This document shows, piece after piece, positions 46,309-59,500 of a stretch of 64,000 bases of DNA. A model generated the notes under the pieces. That model was given only the letters and a program-made list of their open reading frames with translations. It was not told the DNA's origin and did not search any database. Numbering within the stretch: the first letter of the stretch is position 1; the number at the start of each line of letters is the position of its first letter. The position numbers and the translations under genes were made by a program. Source of the DNA: Lingula anatina (Eukaryota; Brachiopoda; Lingulata; Lingulida; Lingulidae); assembly GCF_001039355.2 (NCBI RefSeq), contig NW_019774736.1:525307-589306 (forward strand), given 5' to 3'.

Positions 46309-48445
46309 TTTGCCCTACAAGACCTATCTCCCTCACAGACTAAGTCAGGTAGGGCCGAAGCCACATTTTTTTGGTGGTGATGGTGGTAAAGTAAACGGGG
46401 CAGTGTTCGGAATTTTTCTTGTCTTAGCTTTTTTTCCTTTTTTTGGCAGTGTGCTAATGCGCACAGAACTCACAGTTTAAACTGTTGTACTATCACTGCA
46501 CCCGTCCACGCTCAGAATGCATTTCAACGTTCATTTAGCTTACTCAAAGTAAAAGAAAAGTGCTCCTTACATGAATATTTTTTATACATAAAACTCGATA
46601 GCATGGTGGTCACTGTGTCTAAGAAATGGTTGATGATACCAGGAAAAGGCGTCCATTATTTTAACAACCACGTTTACGCCCCTTGATTAATGCTGTAATT
46701 AAACTTTTTTTAAACTTCGAATGTCTATATCTAGTATTTATGGATTCAAATTCATGGGTTCAAAATTTCTCTAAAATATCTAGGAAGAGTCCTTTGCCGT
46801 TGCCATTTTATTTCAGTATTTTGAAATTTCCGGCAATCTCTTCAACCAACCGTGTTTAAATGGGATGATAAAATAGTGGCTGTGATTGATTCTTCACAGC
46901 AAATAATTCAAGATAGCAATATGGGGTGATCCGAGATTTTAGGTCAAGTGACTAGTTTACCAACACTTAGACCCCATTTCCAGAGATTAGATCGATCTAC
47001 TTTAGATCGACCTAACTCCCTGGGGGTTCACGCTAAATAGCTGTCAGCCGGGCGGACACGAAAGTTAATTACCCCCTTACAGCTTGTAGTAGGCGGGACG
47101 GACATTTAAGCCGGATTATCTGACAGTAATCTAGTGAGACTCCCCGCGGGGATAGATCGATCTAAAAGTTCTGGTAATACAGCCTTAAACAGATAATGAT
47201 CCACCCCCTTGACCAATATTTAAATTCGGACAGCCCGTTGTCAAGTTTTAATGTACAGCCACGGTATTTACTTTTTATTATCATCTTTATACAATTAAAG
47301 TATAAAATGAAGCTTAATATGATCTGCTGATAAAGTTTAATAAAACTAATTATATCAATTGTGCCCATTACAAATATGTTGCCGATGGGTATTTTTTGTT
47401 TCGTGTGGAAGTTGCTTTTAGGGACCGTAGTCGTATCATTTCCTTTATCATCATATCATTGTTAAAAATCTTCATTTTGAAATATGAAGGTTTTGCTCAA
47501 ATAATACCTGCAGATATCACGTTTGAAAATTGTGAATATTTGAATGATAAACAAAAGTGGAAAGTGTCTGATCTTCTCATTCAGATTGTTGAGCTTTGTG
47601 TACAAGCAAATAACATTCAGATCTAGTGTGGCTCAGCATCATTCGACACGATATATTCAGTTAAATGCAATTTTAGCCAATTAACGGCATGGGGATAACT
47701 AGCACTGCTTTGAATCTCTGCATCAAATTTCAAAACCGGCGGTAACCTCCCCTTTAAAGTCATTATGTTGTTTGAGGATAAATCTTTTAAACGGCACTGA
47801 CACCTTTAAACAAAATGGCATTTTGACATTAAAACTAGAATCTGGCTTTCCGTGTATACGGGATTTGGCAATAAAAACCAAATACAAGTACAGTATATGA
47901 AAAGCCCGGTTATTCTTGTTTGTTGATAAATGTGCCTTATAAGCTTTAAAGTTTGTCGTACGAATAGTAATAGAAGCAACTATTTATGAAACCCATTACA
48001 AGCCATATAATTGAAAACTGCTCTCTTTCGAAATCTGGCTTTTTATTCTACCTTCGGTTTTTCAAATATTTGATGATGAATTATTTTATCAAGTTGGGGT
48101 CTGACATTGCTTCTCAAAACTTTTTTTTATATGTGAACATTTTTTCACTGGGCTTCAGAGCAATTTAAAAGGAGTCTCTTGTGGACTTATGGAGTCGTCT
48201 GTTGGGCATAAAAGATTATTCCGAAAAGTATGCTTCTTTTGTATTAAATCATACTTTGTGTAGCAAAAAGTTATTGTTGATTATTCATAGAAAAAACAAT
48301 TAGAATTATAAAATCTTTTATAAATATAGTGAAAAAAAAATACCAATATTCAAATTTATTCAAAGAAAATTTAAAAGGATATAATACAAAATATTCACAT
48401 AAATAAAAGCAAATATCAATTAAAATGCATTAAATAAAAATGTGG
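46309..48445. other. Spacer between the MAM and DUF229 genes
   Basis: AT-rich, with the foldback element at 46980-47174. Short open frames at 47396-47626 and 47986-48168 are unrecognised and not called. Confidence 0.5.
46980..47174. mobile_element. Foldback MITE-like element
   Basis: CCAGAGATTAGATCGATCT at the left is mirrored imperfectly by AGATCGATCTAAAAGTTCTGG at the right, about 195 bp overall. It is GC-rich relative to its flanks. The target duplication is not clear. Confidence 0.5.
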
Positions 48446-51400
48446 CTAACTTGTACCGGGTTGGCTAGAATTTTGATTTACAGTTGGTGTTGGTTTACAT
48501 GAACAGTACTTCATGGAGCCTTCGTCCTTAAGATATTTGTAGCACTTCGAATCACTACCGTACACACTTAGCCGTATAATACTGAGGACACTAGTGACGT
48601 CATAACTGGAATTATAACCCAGCCTGCTCGGTAGTCTTATCACAGCCTCGTACAGCCCCTCTCCAGGGAAAGTGACAAAGTCAACTATGATGTCGTAATA
48701 AGAACGGATAGAATTATCTCGCTTGTTTCTTCTAATTCTAAAACGTTGCGTCTTTTCTTTCTTTCGTTTTGAGATTTTAACTCGGCCAGTTTTCTGTGTC
48801 TTTTTGGGCATTCTCTTCGTACTTCTTAATGTTCTAACACTTTGGCTCTCGTCTGACAGAATATGAGCGGATTTTATCTCAGAAAGAGTAAGATTTTGAC
48901 ACAGCTGAGAATCTACCGATAGACGGCGATTCATGAACTCTATGGCCCAGTCAACGGCTGTTGTAGATTCGACAGACTCTTTGCTAATCTGCCTTTGAAC
49001 GCGACACCAAAGGCATAAGTCCTTTGGCACTCCCGCTTGGGCACACGTTCGAGATTCAGGAATAGGCTTGAAAAGGCTAAGGCCTCTTGGAGGCGTTTTA
49101 GAATTTTTAACGGCCTTATTATTACCGATGACATCAACCAAGGTAGCGTGCAAATCATATGGTGTTACCAGTCGTTGGGAGTTGCTTCGCATTGCTGTTA
49201 CAATCTCTGGGAATTGGACTTGGAGCCAAGGAGGAAGAACCATCACAAGCATAGGGAAGCGATGTTCTTGTCGACCGGAGGGAGTTTTCCTTATTTCGCC
49301 AAACCTGGTATAAAAAATATTATAATATGTATTTAAATCCATTTGATTTCAGGTCATTTAAAAAGTAAGTTTTGTCATTTTAGAAAAGATAATGCGATTT
49401 GGAACAGTAAGGGTAAAAACAAAGCTTTAAAGTTAAGGGTTAAACCTCCCTCCCTCTCTCTCTCTCTGTCTGTGTCTGTGTCTTTGTGTGTGTGTGTGTG
49501 TGTGTTATACAACACCTGGTTTTATACAATCATCTATTTCATACTCGAGGGTTTTTCTTTTCTCATATACAAATATAAAACGGATGTTTGAGGTTGAATA
49601 TGGAAAGTAAAAAGCTCTAGAGTGATATGGACGCTCGTATAAAACACACGCCGTTTGAAGTACCTGTAATACATATATATGTACTAAGTAAAAAAACAAT
49701 TAAAACAAGTTGTTTACGACTGATGTCCCTCCCCCTGTGAAAAGCTTCAAAATTTAGAAACATATGAGAGAATAAGGACACCAAAATTCACATCAAAATT
49801 GAATGAATCGTCAATATTATTTATCTTTTTTTTAAATGTGCTTTTCGACTTTTAAAGGTAGTGCCATTTACATATTTTCAATGTATTCGCAAGGATTTTC
49901 TTGGTTTAACGGGCAGAAGACCAAATGGTAAACTAGTTTTCAGGAATACCTTAATCTCTCTCTCTCTCTCCCGCTCTCTCTCTCTCTCGCGCGCGCGCTT
50001 ATTCGACAGGGCATTGTCACATCGATCAATATACTTTAGCAATACAGTCTGTATCGGTACACTTTGAGAGACTGACAACGTAAGAGCATAGCTTTTACGT
50101 GAGAATGAACTTCCGCTCAAACAGTTCGAGGCGAACTTGTGAAAGCGATTAAAACCTCCAGTAGTGTTATCGCAAAAATGCACCGGTACAGATTGTATCA
50201 CTAATTTATTCTGCTTGATATGAAATGTGTCTCTATAATAACTCAAGGACACGTACATGCCGTGTAAACATCTATGAGGAAAAACATGGACACGATTTAT
50301 GCCATAAAATTTCCAAAATTTTAAACAAATATGACGTACCTTGCCCCATGGTCACTCATGAACATCAATAAAGTGTTGTTGAAATTGCCTTTCAAATGAT
50401 GCTTTTTCAAAAATGTGTAGTGGTCATGGTCTGTCACTTGAATTCTGTTTGGAGTATTGTGGCTGAATTCATTTAAGAAGTGAAAAGCAAAGTGCGGCGT
50501 GTCTCGAACTTTTTTCAGAAAATGTCCAAGATAATCCAATGCCATGCAGTGAATCTTTTGGTTTCCAAGACAACCGAACGAAGACTCAGGCACATCTCTG
50601 TAAAGTTTTGAGGTCTCCATCGCCAGCCAGAAAGGTCTCGTGTAGTAGTCTGTAGGCGCCTTGCGAAAGCCTGGTTTATTGAAGTTAAAAGTGGCGTACG
50701 TCTTGTCCTCTAGGTAATATGTTACATAACCATTGGCAGAAAATCCATTCCAAACGAAAGGACAAAAATCAAATGACTTACTTTTCCTCTGTATTTGTGT
50801 CATTTGCCCATTGGGTAACCCCGCTAAAAGAGGCGCGATGTTCGGATAGGAATTATCGCCCACGGTGTGATATCCATGAAATGGAATCCCTAGCATAGCC
50901 CGTGTTAAGTAAGAGTATGTTTTAGGTAGATGTCTGATGGCATTGCCCATGGATACAGCATCGTTCAAAATCATCACAACATTCATCGAAGTAATTGAAT
51001 TGTTCCGAGGGGATGATCCATGCCGGCGATGTTTATTAATCTTCTCACCTAAACTGATTTTCTTTACTGGGTACATGTGAAAGTTCTCGTATTCGTGCCT
51101 TCCAGTTTCACTTTCACACGAAATATACACAAAATCCTCTTTCAACTTTATCGCTATATTGCTGTGTATAGGTTTTGCTGCAGTAAAAGAGAATGTGTTG
51201 TCAACGTCCTCCTTGTCCTCCTTACTTCGCACGATGTAATTGTAAAGACAATGGATGTTGGAACTGTTTGTAGTATTCAGGTCAATTTTTAGAAATCCGT
51301 TGTTATCCACAAATGATCGTATCCTCCCGGATTTGTTTTGACATTTTAATGGCGGTAACTTTTTGGTGACCTTCACCACTTTCTCGTCAAATGGGTCCAT

Positions 51401-51619
51401 GTTCATCAGTTGTAAACAGCTGTTCGCTTCCCATTGTCCAAACGACGACCTGATGTTGGGAGATTCATCATTTGTTCCTTCAGCCCTAGTAACCACTTTT
51501 TTCCGAGATACGTACAAGGGTACAAGAATATTCAGTATGCTCAGAACACTGACAGTGGTAATGATGACAAAAAATGTGACTTTAACCTTAGAATGAATCC
51601 AACATCGACTACTTGGGCT
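48446..51619 (-). CDS. DUF229 family protein (alkaline phosphatase superfamily fold), 5' end incomplete
   Basis: Two minus-strand exons, 50340-51619 and 48446-49304, join in frame (2139 nt, 712 residues plus a missing start). The first begins with a short basic segment and a membrane anchor (VTFFVIITTVSVLSILNILV), predicting a type II, lumen- or outside-facing enzyme-like domain. DUF229 landmarks are NVVMILNDAVSMGNAIRHLP, then GYHTVGDNSYPNIAPLLAGL, HDHY, and LLMFMSDHGARFGEIRKT across the splice junction, where SDHG is a metal-ligand motif in the superfamily. RFPMLVMVLPPWLQ and LVTPYDLHATLVDVI follow. The C-terminal third carries a Lys/Arg-rich insert. No ATG lies upstream of the anchor in this frame and an in-frame TAG sits at the acceptor, so the start must be in an unseen upstream exon (a weak candidate lies at about 51850-51960). 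Substrate and function are unknown for the family. Confidence 0.87.
49445..49505. repeat. CT-GT compound microsatellite
   Basis: CT units grade into GT units in the DUF229 gene intron. A second CT run lies at 49952-49990. Confidence 0.85.
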
Positions 51620-51724
51620 CTAAAAGACCAAAGAATAAACATGTGAGTTTTGAGGTGCAATGGAAATCATCACTTTTGACTTTAAAATATATATTTTCTG
51701 TACAGAGAGTAACTGACTCTCTTT

Positions 51725-51727
<3 letters not shown>

Positions 51728-51770
<43 letters not shown>
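51728..51770. repeat. TA microsatellite
   Basis: About 21 TA units just upstream (gene sense) of the first recognised DUF229 exon. Confidence 0.9.
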
Positions 51771-51774
<4 letters not shown>

Positions 51775-53693
51775 AACCATTGCAACAAGCGTGTTTCCCT
51801 CTGTCTCCGATGTTCCTCGCCTACAGTACCTAGCGGTAAGAATGGTGGAGGAAGGGGGAGCAGAGGGGTGATATTGATTGCCTGTGGCGTGCTCAGCTTC
51901 ATAAGACTGTCAGCAGATAGGGATCGCACGGAAAGGGGTGAGTACCGGTACATCTTCAAAAAAGCGCTGTAAGCTCGTTTTTATACAACGACAAAGGACA
52001 TCTTATGTGAAAAACACTGATCTTTCCTTCGATGCAAATTAAGAAATCGAATCAAATGATATACAGGTGTCGAAAAAAAGGACAAAACCCTCAAACAGGT
52101 TCCTTTTAACTACCCTTTGCCAGTGCCACATATTGATTTTTTACTTGATATTCACAGATATGTCTAGGAATTTTTCTGCACTGTGCACTCGAGTCAAAGA
52201 AAAGTTCACATAATAAAATCTGCGGCTCTGGTAGAGGGTGGCTTTTAACTTTTTAACTCATGGTATTTGGGTTTGCGATTGAAAGATAGAAGGGACATGA
52301 CCTCGTTTATAAGTGAAAATATTTTTTAAACATTATGCAGATTCCAACAATCATTTCTTACATAACAAGTTACTGAATGCGAATGGGATGGAGAGCTTTT
52401 AGGGACTACTATTCCGCTCTTCATTCGTATCACAGTTTTAAATGATTTTAAACCGGTTAATGAGGACGCATTAAATTATTTTGTTATTTTATTGCAGTTT
52501 TAAGGTGAAAATTTGTTCTTTATCAGAAACCTTTGAAAATCCCAACAGTTTTCGAGGCACTAAATAGCCGTTTTCTGCCCATTCTGGTGCCACATTGTCT
52601 TAGTGGGCTGTCCGCACTAAACACCTTATTTTCTGCTTTGTAGAGATAAGCACTGTGTAGTTATCAGTTCTAAGATGAACTTCAAATGCACTTTAAAGTG
52701 ACCTATCGCTCTCTGTCCTGTTTTTTTTAAATAATGAACCCTCTCCCAAATATCAAGTCAATGACAAGCTTAATATCACGCCGTTGTTGCAATTATATTT
52801 TATTAAAGGTATAATTGCGAATTATTTGGACTTAAAAAGTGCGTTTTAGAGTAGTTAAGCATTAGACCAAAAATTGTCACGAAATAAATTTGAAGGTATT
52901 AAACGCAAAAACCGTTTGTTTTCTGACATACAGATCAAAACTGGCGAATCTTAGCCTGAATAAGTAGAATAACAGATATATGCCGTCGTGTTAAAACAAC
53001 TTGTCACGGGATCACCTTATTTTGAAGGAGATGCCATGTCAAATTTATAATTATCCTTAAATAATTCGATTTCTATCCAATTCAAGTTTAGTTCTGAGAC
53101 AAATGAAATGAGATAATAACAATATAAAATTATAGATTCAAATCAGAAGGAAAAATGGCACCTTTTTTTATAAGTGATCAATAAATTTACAGAAATTGTT
53201 ATCAGTCCTGTATGAACTGATCTGGTAATTTTGGTCTAACACTTTTTTCAACTAGTTTTACTCGTTCTTATAGAATTCTTGAAAAATATGTACATAACTT
53301 TAACCCCAAATGCTTCAAGATAGGTCTCAAGTTACATAACCATTTCGTGTTGTCTGTTTAATTATTTTCTGTACGCAAACTAAAAGAATTAAAACGAAAA
53401 TTTACTTCTTTTCCATCATGGGATGTAACTTCCATTAATCTACCTCTCTTTCTCTCTCACACACTCTACCCCCCCCCCCCCCCGAAAAAAAAATTAAAAA
53501 CGGTTTATATAGTCTTCTCCACCTGTATAATACGTTTCACCACGAGTGCATCTGTTTCTACATTATTTATAATGTAGTATATATAAGATCTGCAAGTTTT
53601 CTGAGGGAACATTCATATTGTATGAAGCTGGTTTATACGTTCCGCAGAACTAATATGTGGAATATGTTCCCTAGCCGTGTCTTCATCATACAT

Positions 53694-53819
53694 TCACAGA
53701 GAATTTGAAAAAAAAAGAAAATGCAAAGATTGCGACACCAGAGTTCTAGATAATGAAGAGCACTTTTTTTGTACTTGTCCATTGTACGCTACACCAAAAG
53801 AAATAAACCCCTTTAAATA
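53694..53819 (+). pseudogene. Non-LTR retrotransposon C-terminal zinc-finger fragment
   Basis: The frame reads RKCKDCDTRVLDNEEHFFCT then CPLY before a stop, giving the CX2C...HX4C pattern found after the reverse transcriptase domain of many LINE-type elements. No polymerase motif is seen upstream, so this is a remnant. Confidence 0.55.
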
Positions 53820-54471
53820 ATATGTTCTAAATAATGCACTGCCCACAAACCCGATATACAATGTACACGATAGTATGCCGAACTACAACGAGTCGTTATC
53901 AAGTATATCGGACTAGGGGGTAGCAATGCATTAATCATACTGGTACATACAAAAAGAAATCGCCAAAGCCCCTAATTTTCAATAGAATAAATTGATATCA
54001 CCGTGCTGATATCATCGCGCATAAAGTGATATCAGCCACACGATCAACAAAGACAAGCGAGGCAGTGGTAACAGTTGTGGTTTAATACCTCAGGCTCCCC
54101 TTTGAAAAAATAAAAGTACTGCGCCTTCCACTTAATAGCGACTTGGACATATGTCCAAGAAAGCGATCATAAATTATTACTCTCACTGTAAAGATCTATT
54201 TCATTGCGTTGGGAAGTTGGACATTTTTAAGATGTGTGCAGTGTGTACCTCTTATTATTTTTTCTCTGCATATTTTATCAGCTCAGTCTGGTGCGAAAAG
54301 GATGAATAAAGCATATATAAATACTTTTTCGTTACAAGTACCGGTTCGTCATACCATTGAACCGGACAGTTGAGAAAGGAAAACAAATCAAATCAGAATG
54401 GAACTAATCACCTACAGTAGTAGACCGAGTAGAGCACTAAGAGTACTCATTCCCCTCCCTACACCACTACC

Positions 54472-54500
54472 ACACACACACACGCACGCACACACACACA

Positions 54501-54535
<35 letters not shown>
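54472..54535. repeat. CA microsatellite
   Basis: An interrupted CA run between the DUF229 and patatin genes. Confidence 0.9.
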
Positions 54536-54537
<2 letters not shown>

Positions 54538-56589
54538 TTTTACACCATTTTGCCAGTTCCATGCATAGCATATTAAACGTATTAATGATATTTTCTCTTA
54601 CTGGACTTCAATAGTACATCTCTGAGATCAGCTACAGTGTCCAGTCCGTTAGGGTTCACATGGTCATTTTCCAGATTTTATACGTGTTTGGTCAAAATAC
54701 CTACCAAAAGCAACATGTCGCTATGGCATGTGTTTTACTTTTCAACGTGGGAGAGATCTGAATGTCACCTACCTCCATCGTAAATCCAGCCGAAGATTGA
54801 CCCACATATACCTCTAATGAAATTGATAAAGACGAAGGTCACGGCGGTATGATATGTAGTGACAGAAGCATCCCTTCACACAGGTTGATCGGCTTTGCAA
54901 TCACTACTCCAATCCTAATACACGTATCAGCCACGTTATGTCATAACTCATGTACCAGCACTAGGGGTTATTTTAAGCTGTCATCCGGGGTTTTCAGTAA
55001 TTTTTTTAAATCTTATTTTATAAAAGATTTGTACGGATATGACACAGAAAGGGCTACTTTTTGTTGACATTCGTGGGTGTAATTTGTTTCTCGAGATAGT
55101 TGATGCCGATGATGCATGTTAAGGGGAGCAGTCTTTATATTTAGGGGCATGGACATGCAGCCCAGCCGTCATTGTAACACATTTATTACTAGTGTTACTG
55201 TATTGGTAACACGGAGGTTGAGATTCCCATCCAGAAATACACATGTATTGTGTCATGTACTGAAGTTCCAGGGTGATGCAGAGTCTGTCCTCTTGATTTG
55301 TACAGGAAATCTTCGACCTACGCCGACTAGTACCTGTATTTTACTAATGGAAGATAGACTCTATTACACGGACCAACAGTTTCTTATACCCGCACATGTA
55401 CTGGGTTGGCCTCTCAATCTCTCTGTTATCAACTTACAACGTGTATCAGATACAAAATGAATGAGTGTACGATAAATACCATCATATATATAGGCCTGCT
55501 TATCAAAGTAAAATTGAATACTGGTACTTTCAACACGATACATAAAATGGCACATATAGTAGTTATCCGTGGTTTTACTGAAAGGAATGCAAATACTCCA
55601 TGTTCAGCTGCAAAATCAGCTTTATGTCACATCCAAACGTTTGAGAACGGCTGTTCTAGGTAAAGGAGATAAGGATTGGGGAACTGATTCCTTCTCCAAT
55701 TTTTTTCAGCACGCCAGGAGGCACACCATATGCAAATGTTTTTTTGTTTTTTTTTTTATTAAATTCCAAGTCACTATTTGAGAATAAAATCTTCAAGGAA
55801 AACTGCAATATACAAAAAACGTTTTTGTCTTTATTAGTCTAATTGTATAAAGTGACAAAATTAATAAATACAAAAGTACTGTAGCCTACTATAATAAATA
55901 AAAAATACTATCGCTAGCACCAGCAGAAGATAAGATAAAAATTGTTTACTGAGAGAAGAGATTGTAGTATAAATCCTATATCTACCGGTGATCAATACTG
56001 TCGAAAAAACATATAAAATAAATAATTGAAACTTGCTTGGAATTTATAAATTCCTTCCTTGTCATTTTTGGTATTGATAACGTAAATGTTTAACAACAAT
56101 TTTAGCAATGTATCAAACTTAACAAAGCTCTCTCTACATGTACACAACATAAAACGCCAATCGCCAATGTCCGTATTAGACCAATAGACAAACAAACGCA
56201 CTCCTCACACACTCTCGCACATAAACATGCAAGCACAAATGCATGTACACAAAATGCTGTACTGGTATCATAAATAACAACTGGCCAAATTCCTGCAGTC
56301 TTACGAAACAAATGCATTAAGTTTGCCTGTTGACAAAACTGCTTAAAAGAAATGTATGTATAACCAATGTAGCATCTTCATGTTTTTGTACCAATTTTCT
56401 CTCCATGGAGTTTATAGCTGTTTTTCCTCTCGTCCTAACACTTATGATATGGGTGTATCTATAACTGTCTCCTAAAACCAAGTGTGATATAGACTGCAAC
56501 ATGTGTCGAATATTTTCTCTTTTGTACACTTAAATGAACACAGATCTGGACGTGTTAACGAATATGAAGTAAATGGTTGTCGTTTACTT

Positions 56590-59500
56590 TTATACGGAGG
56601 TAAGAAATTCTGCTTCTAACTGTTCCAATCTTTCCTCATGCCTAGCAGTTTCTTGAAGCAGGACGCTCTCAGGTATGAGAACTTCATCTTGTCTGTTCTT
56701 GCGTTCCAAGTAACTGCGTAAAAACTCAGCCACGCCAATCGCTCCTTGCTGCAAACCAGTTAAACAATGCCATCAATACAAGCTTAGTTGTGCAAATCAA
56801 CACATCAGAACCCGTTTTATGTTATGAACTAATAAAAATACTGTACCTTTATACCAGTAGAAAAAACAACATAAACGTTCAAAAGATTTTAACAGATTAG
56901 CTGCTGTAAATGTGTACCTTTCTCAGGAATATCTTGTCTTGCTTTGCCATATCTAAGTCCAATGCTTGAATATAGTTTGTATAAATGCCTACAGTTCTCT
57001 CTGGATCGCGTGGCTACAAATACAAGAGACGTGTTAGTAATAAATTTCATTTTTAAGAATTTAACAGTATGGAATCCCATCAACATTGTAGCATGTCTTG
57101 GCAGGTTAATTTACATACAATGAATAAAATCATATTTTTAAGATTTTAAGTGACATGGTGCATGAGCGGTAGAACCTATGGTTAAAGTACGTATAATTAT
57201 GTATGGATGTATAAATTAAATAATAATTACCTTTAAAAATTGCCTGTATGCTTGCAATGTAAATGTATTGATGAGGGCTGATGTGAAATCTCCTAATGTT
57301 TTAATGGGAACGAGGGAGACATCGGAAATGTATTCTAGCGGGCTGACTACTCCTTTTCTCTCCAGGAATGACATAAATTCGGCTGCAGTAAACTGAAGCA
57401 AAAATGCAATGATTAACTACCGTCAACCTTAACTTCCAGTCTGATTTTATTTGATAAGTTGTACTCGTGGAATATCATAAGTTTTACGTGTTGTATTGAG
57501 ATGTTCAAAATATACATCTACTGCTTATTACGAATTCAAAGAAGCCAAGGCCCCGATCACATTTACTAACCTCTAGACTACTGTCCGTGTCTATTTCCTT
57601 GAATGCCTCTTCCCAGTCCATATCCTTCCCGAATAAAGTCTCGATAACGTCAGGGTTTGTTTGAGACAACTACAAAATAAGCATACACTGAGTCACGAGA
57701 GAGAGAGAAAGTGAAGAAAAAAGGAAAGAGAGAGAGAGAGAGAGAGAGAGAAAGATACTCACCCTATCCATTGCTAATTTGAACTCGTGCAAATCTATAT
57801 TTCCGTCTTTGTCCAAATCACACGCTTTCAACATCGGGAAAAATGTTTTTGCAGCATGTATGACAGCTGCCTTTTTCTTAATTTCCGCCTGCAATTCTTT
57901 AAACTGGGGGCCGCGTTTCCTGAAAATATAGTAGTTGAAACATAAAAATACCAACATTGACGAATGTTATTTCTTATCGAAACAGATAATAAAATAATAG
58001 AAATATTTGCTTAGAACAGACGAGTCCAAACTGAGTAATAGTTATTTTTTTACCTATCTTCACAAAACTTTATCCATAAATGCACACGGCATTGTACAAA
58101 TTACACGTATGTATCGAATACCCGTTTCTATGAGGACTATCTAGATATGTTATTGTTTTACTTTTGGAATAAAGCTGGAATTAGTCTTTAGTAGGGCATT
58201 TATATATGAACGTAAAGGAAAAAATTACCCTGCCAGTTTGGTATCTGGCAGCTTCCAGTACACATCCTTACAACTCTGGTGCACAGATACTTTCATTAAA
58301 TCTTGCTCGTCCGTTGCATACTGAAATTATAGATAGCCTTATATATATAGTATATTAAAGAGATATTTATGTGTCGTTTAGCAATGGTCTCTTGATTATA
58401 CATATAGGGATATAGGGAAATATTTATCAATTTTATTTACGATAATCTCAAGATAAAAGTGAATAACAGATAACAAAAAAATTGAAATCAATGAAATATG
58501 ATAAAGAATGCATTTTTAGTTTGAAAGCGAAACATTTACGCTATTCTCGTTAAAAGAAAGATAGATGCGCCTGTCATAAAATACACGAGTGCATTTCTTT
58601 CATTATAACTGTATGGCATTCATAATAATAATACATTGGCTTTTCAAAAATGATTTTTCAAACTTACGACAATCAGGCCCAGTGTTTTTTCATTGTATTT
58701 ATGGAATGGAGGTTCCTCACTTCCGAGTCGTTGAAAGAATGAATCCTCAGGACGCATCGACAAGTACCAGCCTAACGCAACGATATTCACAATGTGCTTA
58801 AGATAATATGTTGTGAGCGACAGTAACAATGCAGCACCGTGTCTTATCAAGGAATTCCAAAATACATATCACTTCCGAATACAAAATTGAAATAATAAGC
58901 ACCTTTTGTCACTCAAAACGTGTTCACATTTTGTTTAGTGAAATTTAAACGATTTTGAATATTTCCCTTTGGTAGGTGATTGTGTGCGTCTTTTTTGATT
59001 GCGAAAAAGGGAGAGCTTCTCTAACACAATTATTAAGGGATTTAATTATAAAGACTTACCATCAAACACATGCACAGGGTAGTTACATAGCATTCCACCA
59101 TCCACATAATATTCCAAGTGATCGCCTTTCTTATAAGATGGAGGTTGAAAAAAACCTAGCGGAAGGATGGATTGAAACATAAGTGATGGAGTATGAAAGG
59201 TAAAGAAAAGCACATAGCCTTGAAACACTTATTAGCACATAAAGACCTTATTAAACAGAAGCTAAGTTAATTTCGATCAACAATATTTTTCTACATATTA
59301 AAAAAAAAACACACAGAAAATTGAAAAAGTCGCTAGCCAATGAATTGTGGAAAGTTATGTCCAAAGTTTCACGTTCTTACTCTGTAGGCCTTTTTCTGGC
59401 ATTTTGAAACACAATAACCCGTCAAATCTCTTATTTAACATGTAGCCACGAGGACAGTGTACTGCAGGTGGCGCGGGAAAACAGGTGTTCTCTATCAGTC

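Larger units (their letters stand above)
51620..56589. other. Spacer between the DUF229 and patatin genes
   Basis: Microsatellites, a retrotransposon fragment and AT-rich sequence. The missing first exon or exons of the DUF229 gene should lie here, and the patatin 3' UTR lies at its right end. Confidence 0.5.

Noticed and set aside
49037-49336. Plus-strand frames over the DUF229 second exon
   Set aside because: They are complementary-strand shadows of a well-supported exon.
51609-51972. Overlapping frames of 116-119 codons on both strands
   Set aside because: They are produced by the TA microsatellite (Tyr-Ile repeats). Part of the minus frame could still be a DUF229 first exon, but its donor is weak.
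55116-55663. Clustered plus-strand frames of 70-114 codons
   Set aside because: No recognisable motif, and mutually overlapping frames; consistent with chance in the spacer.
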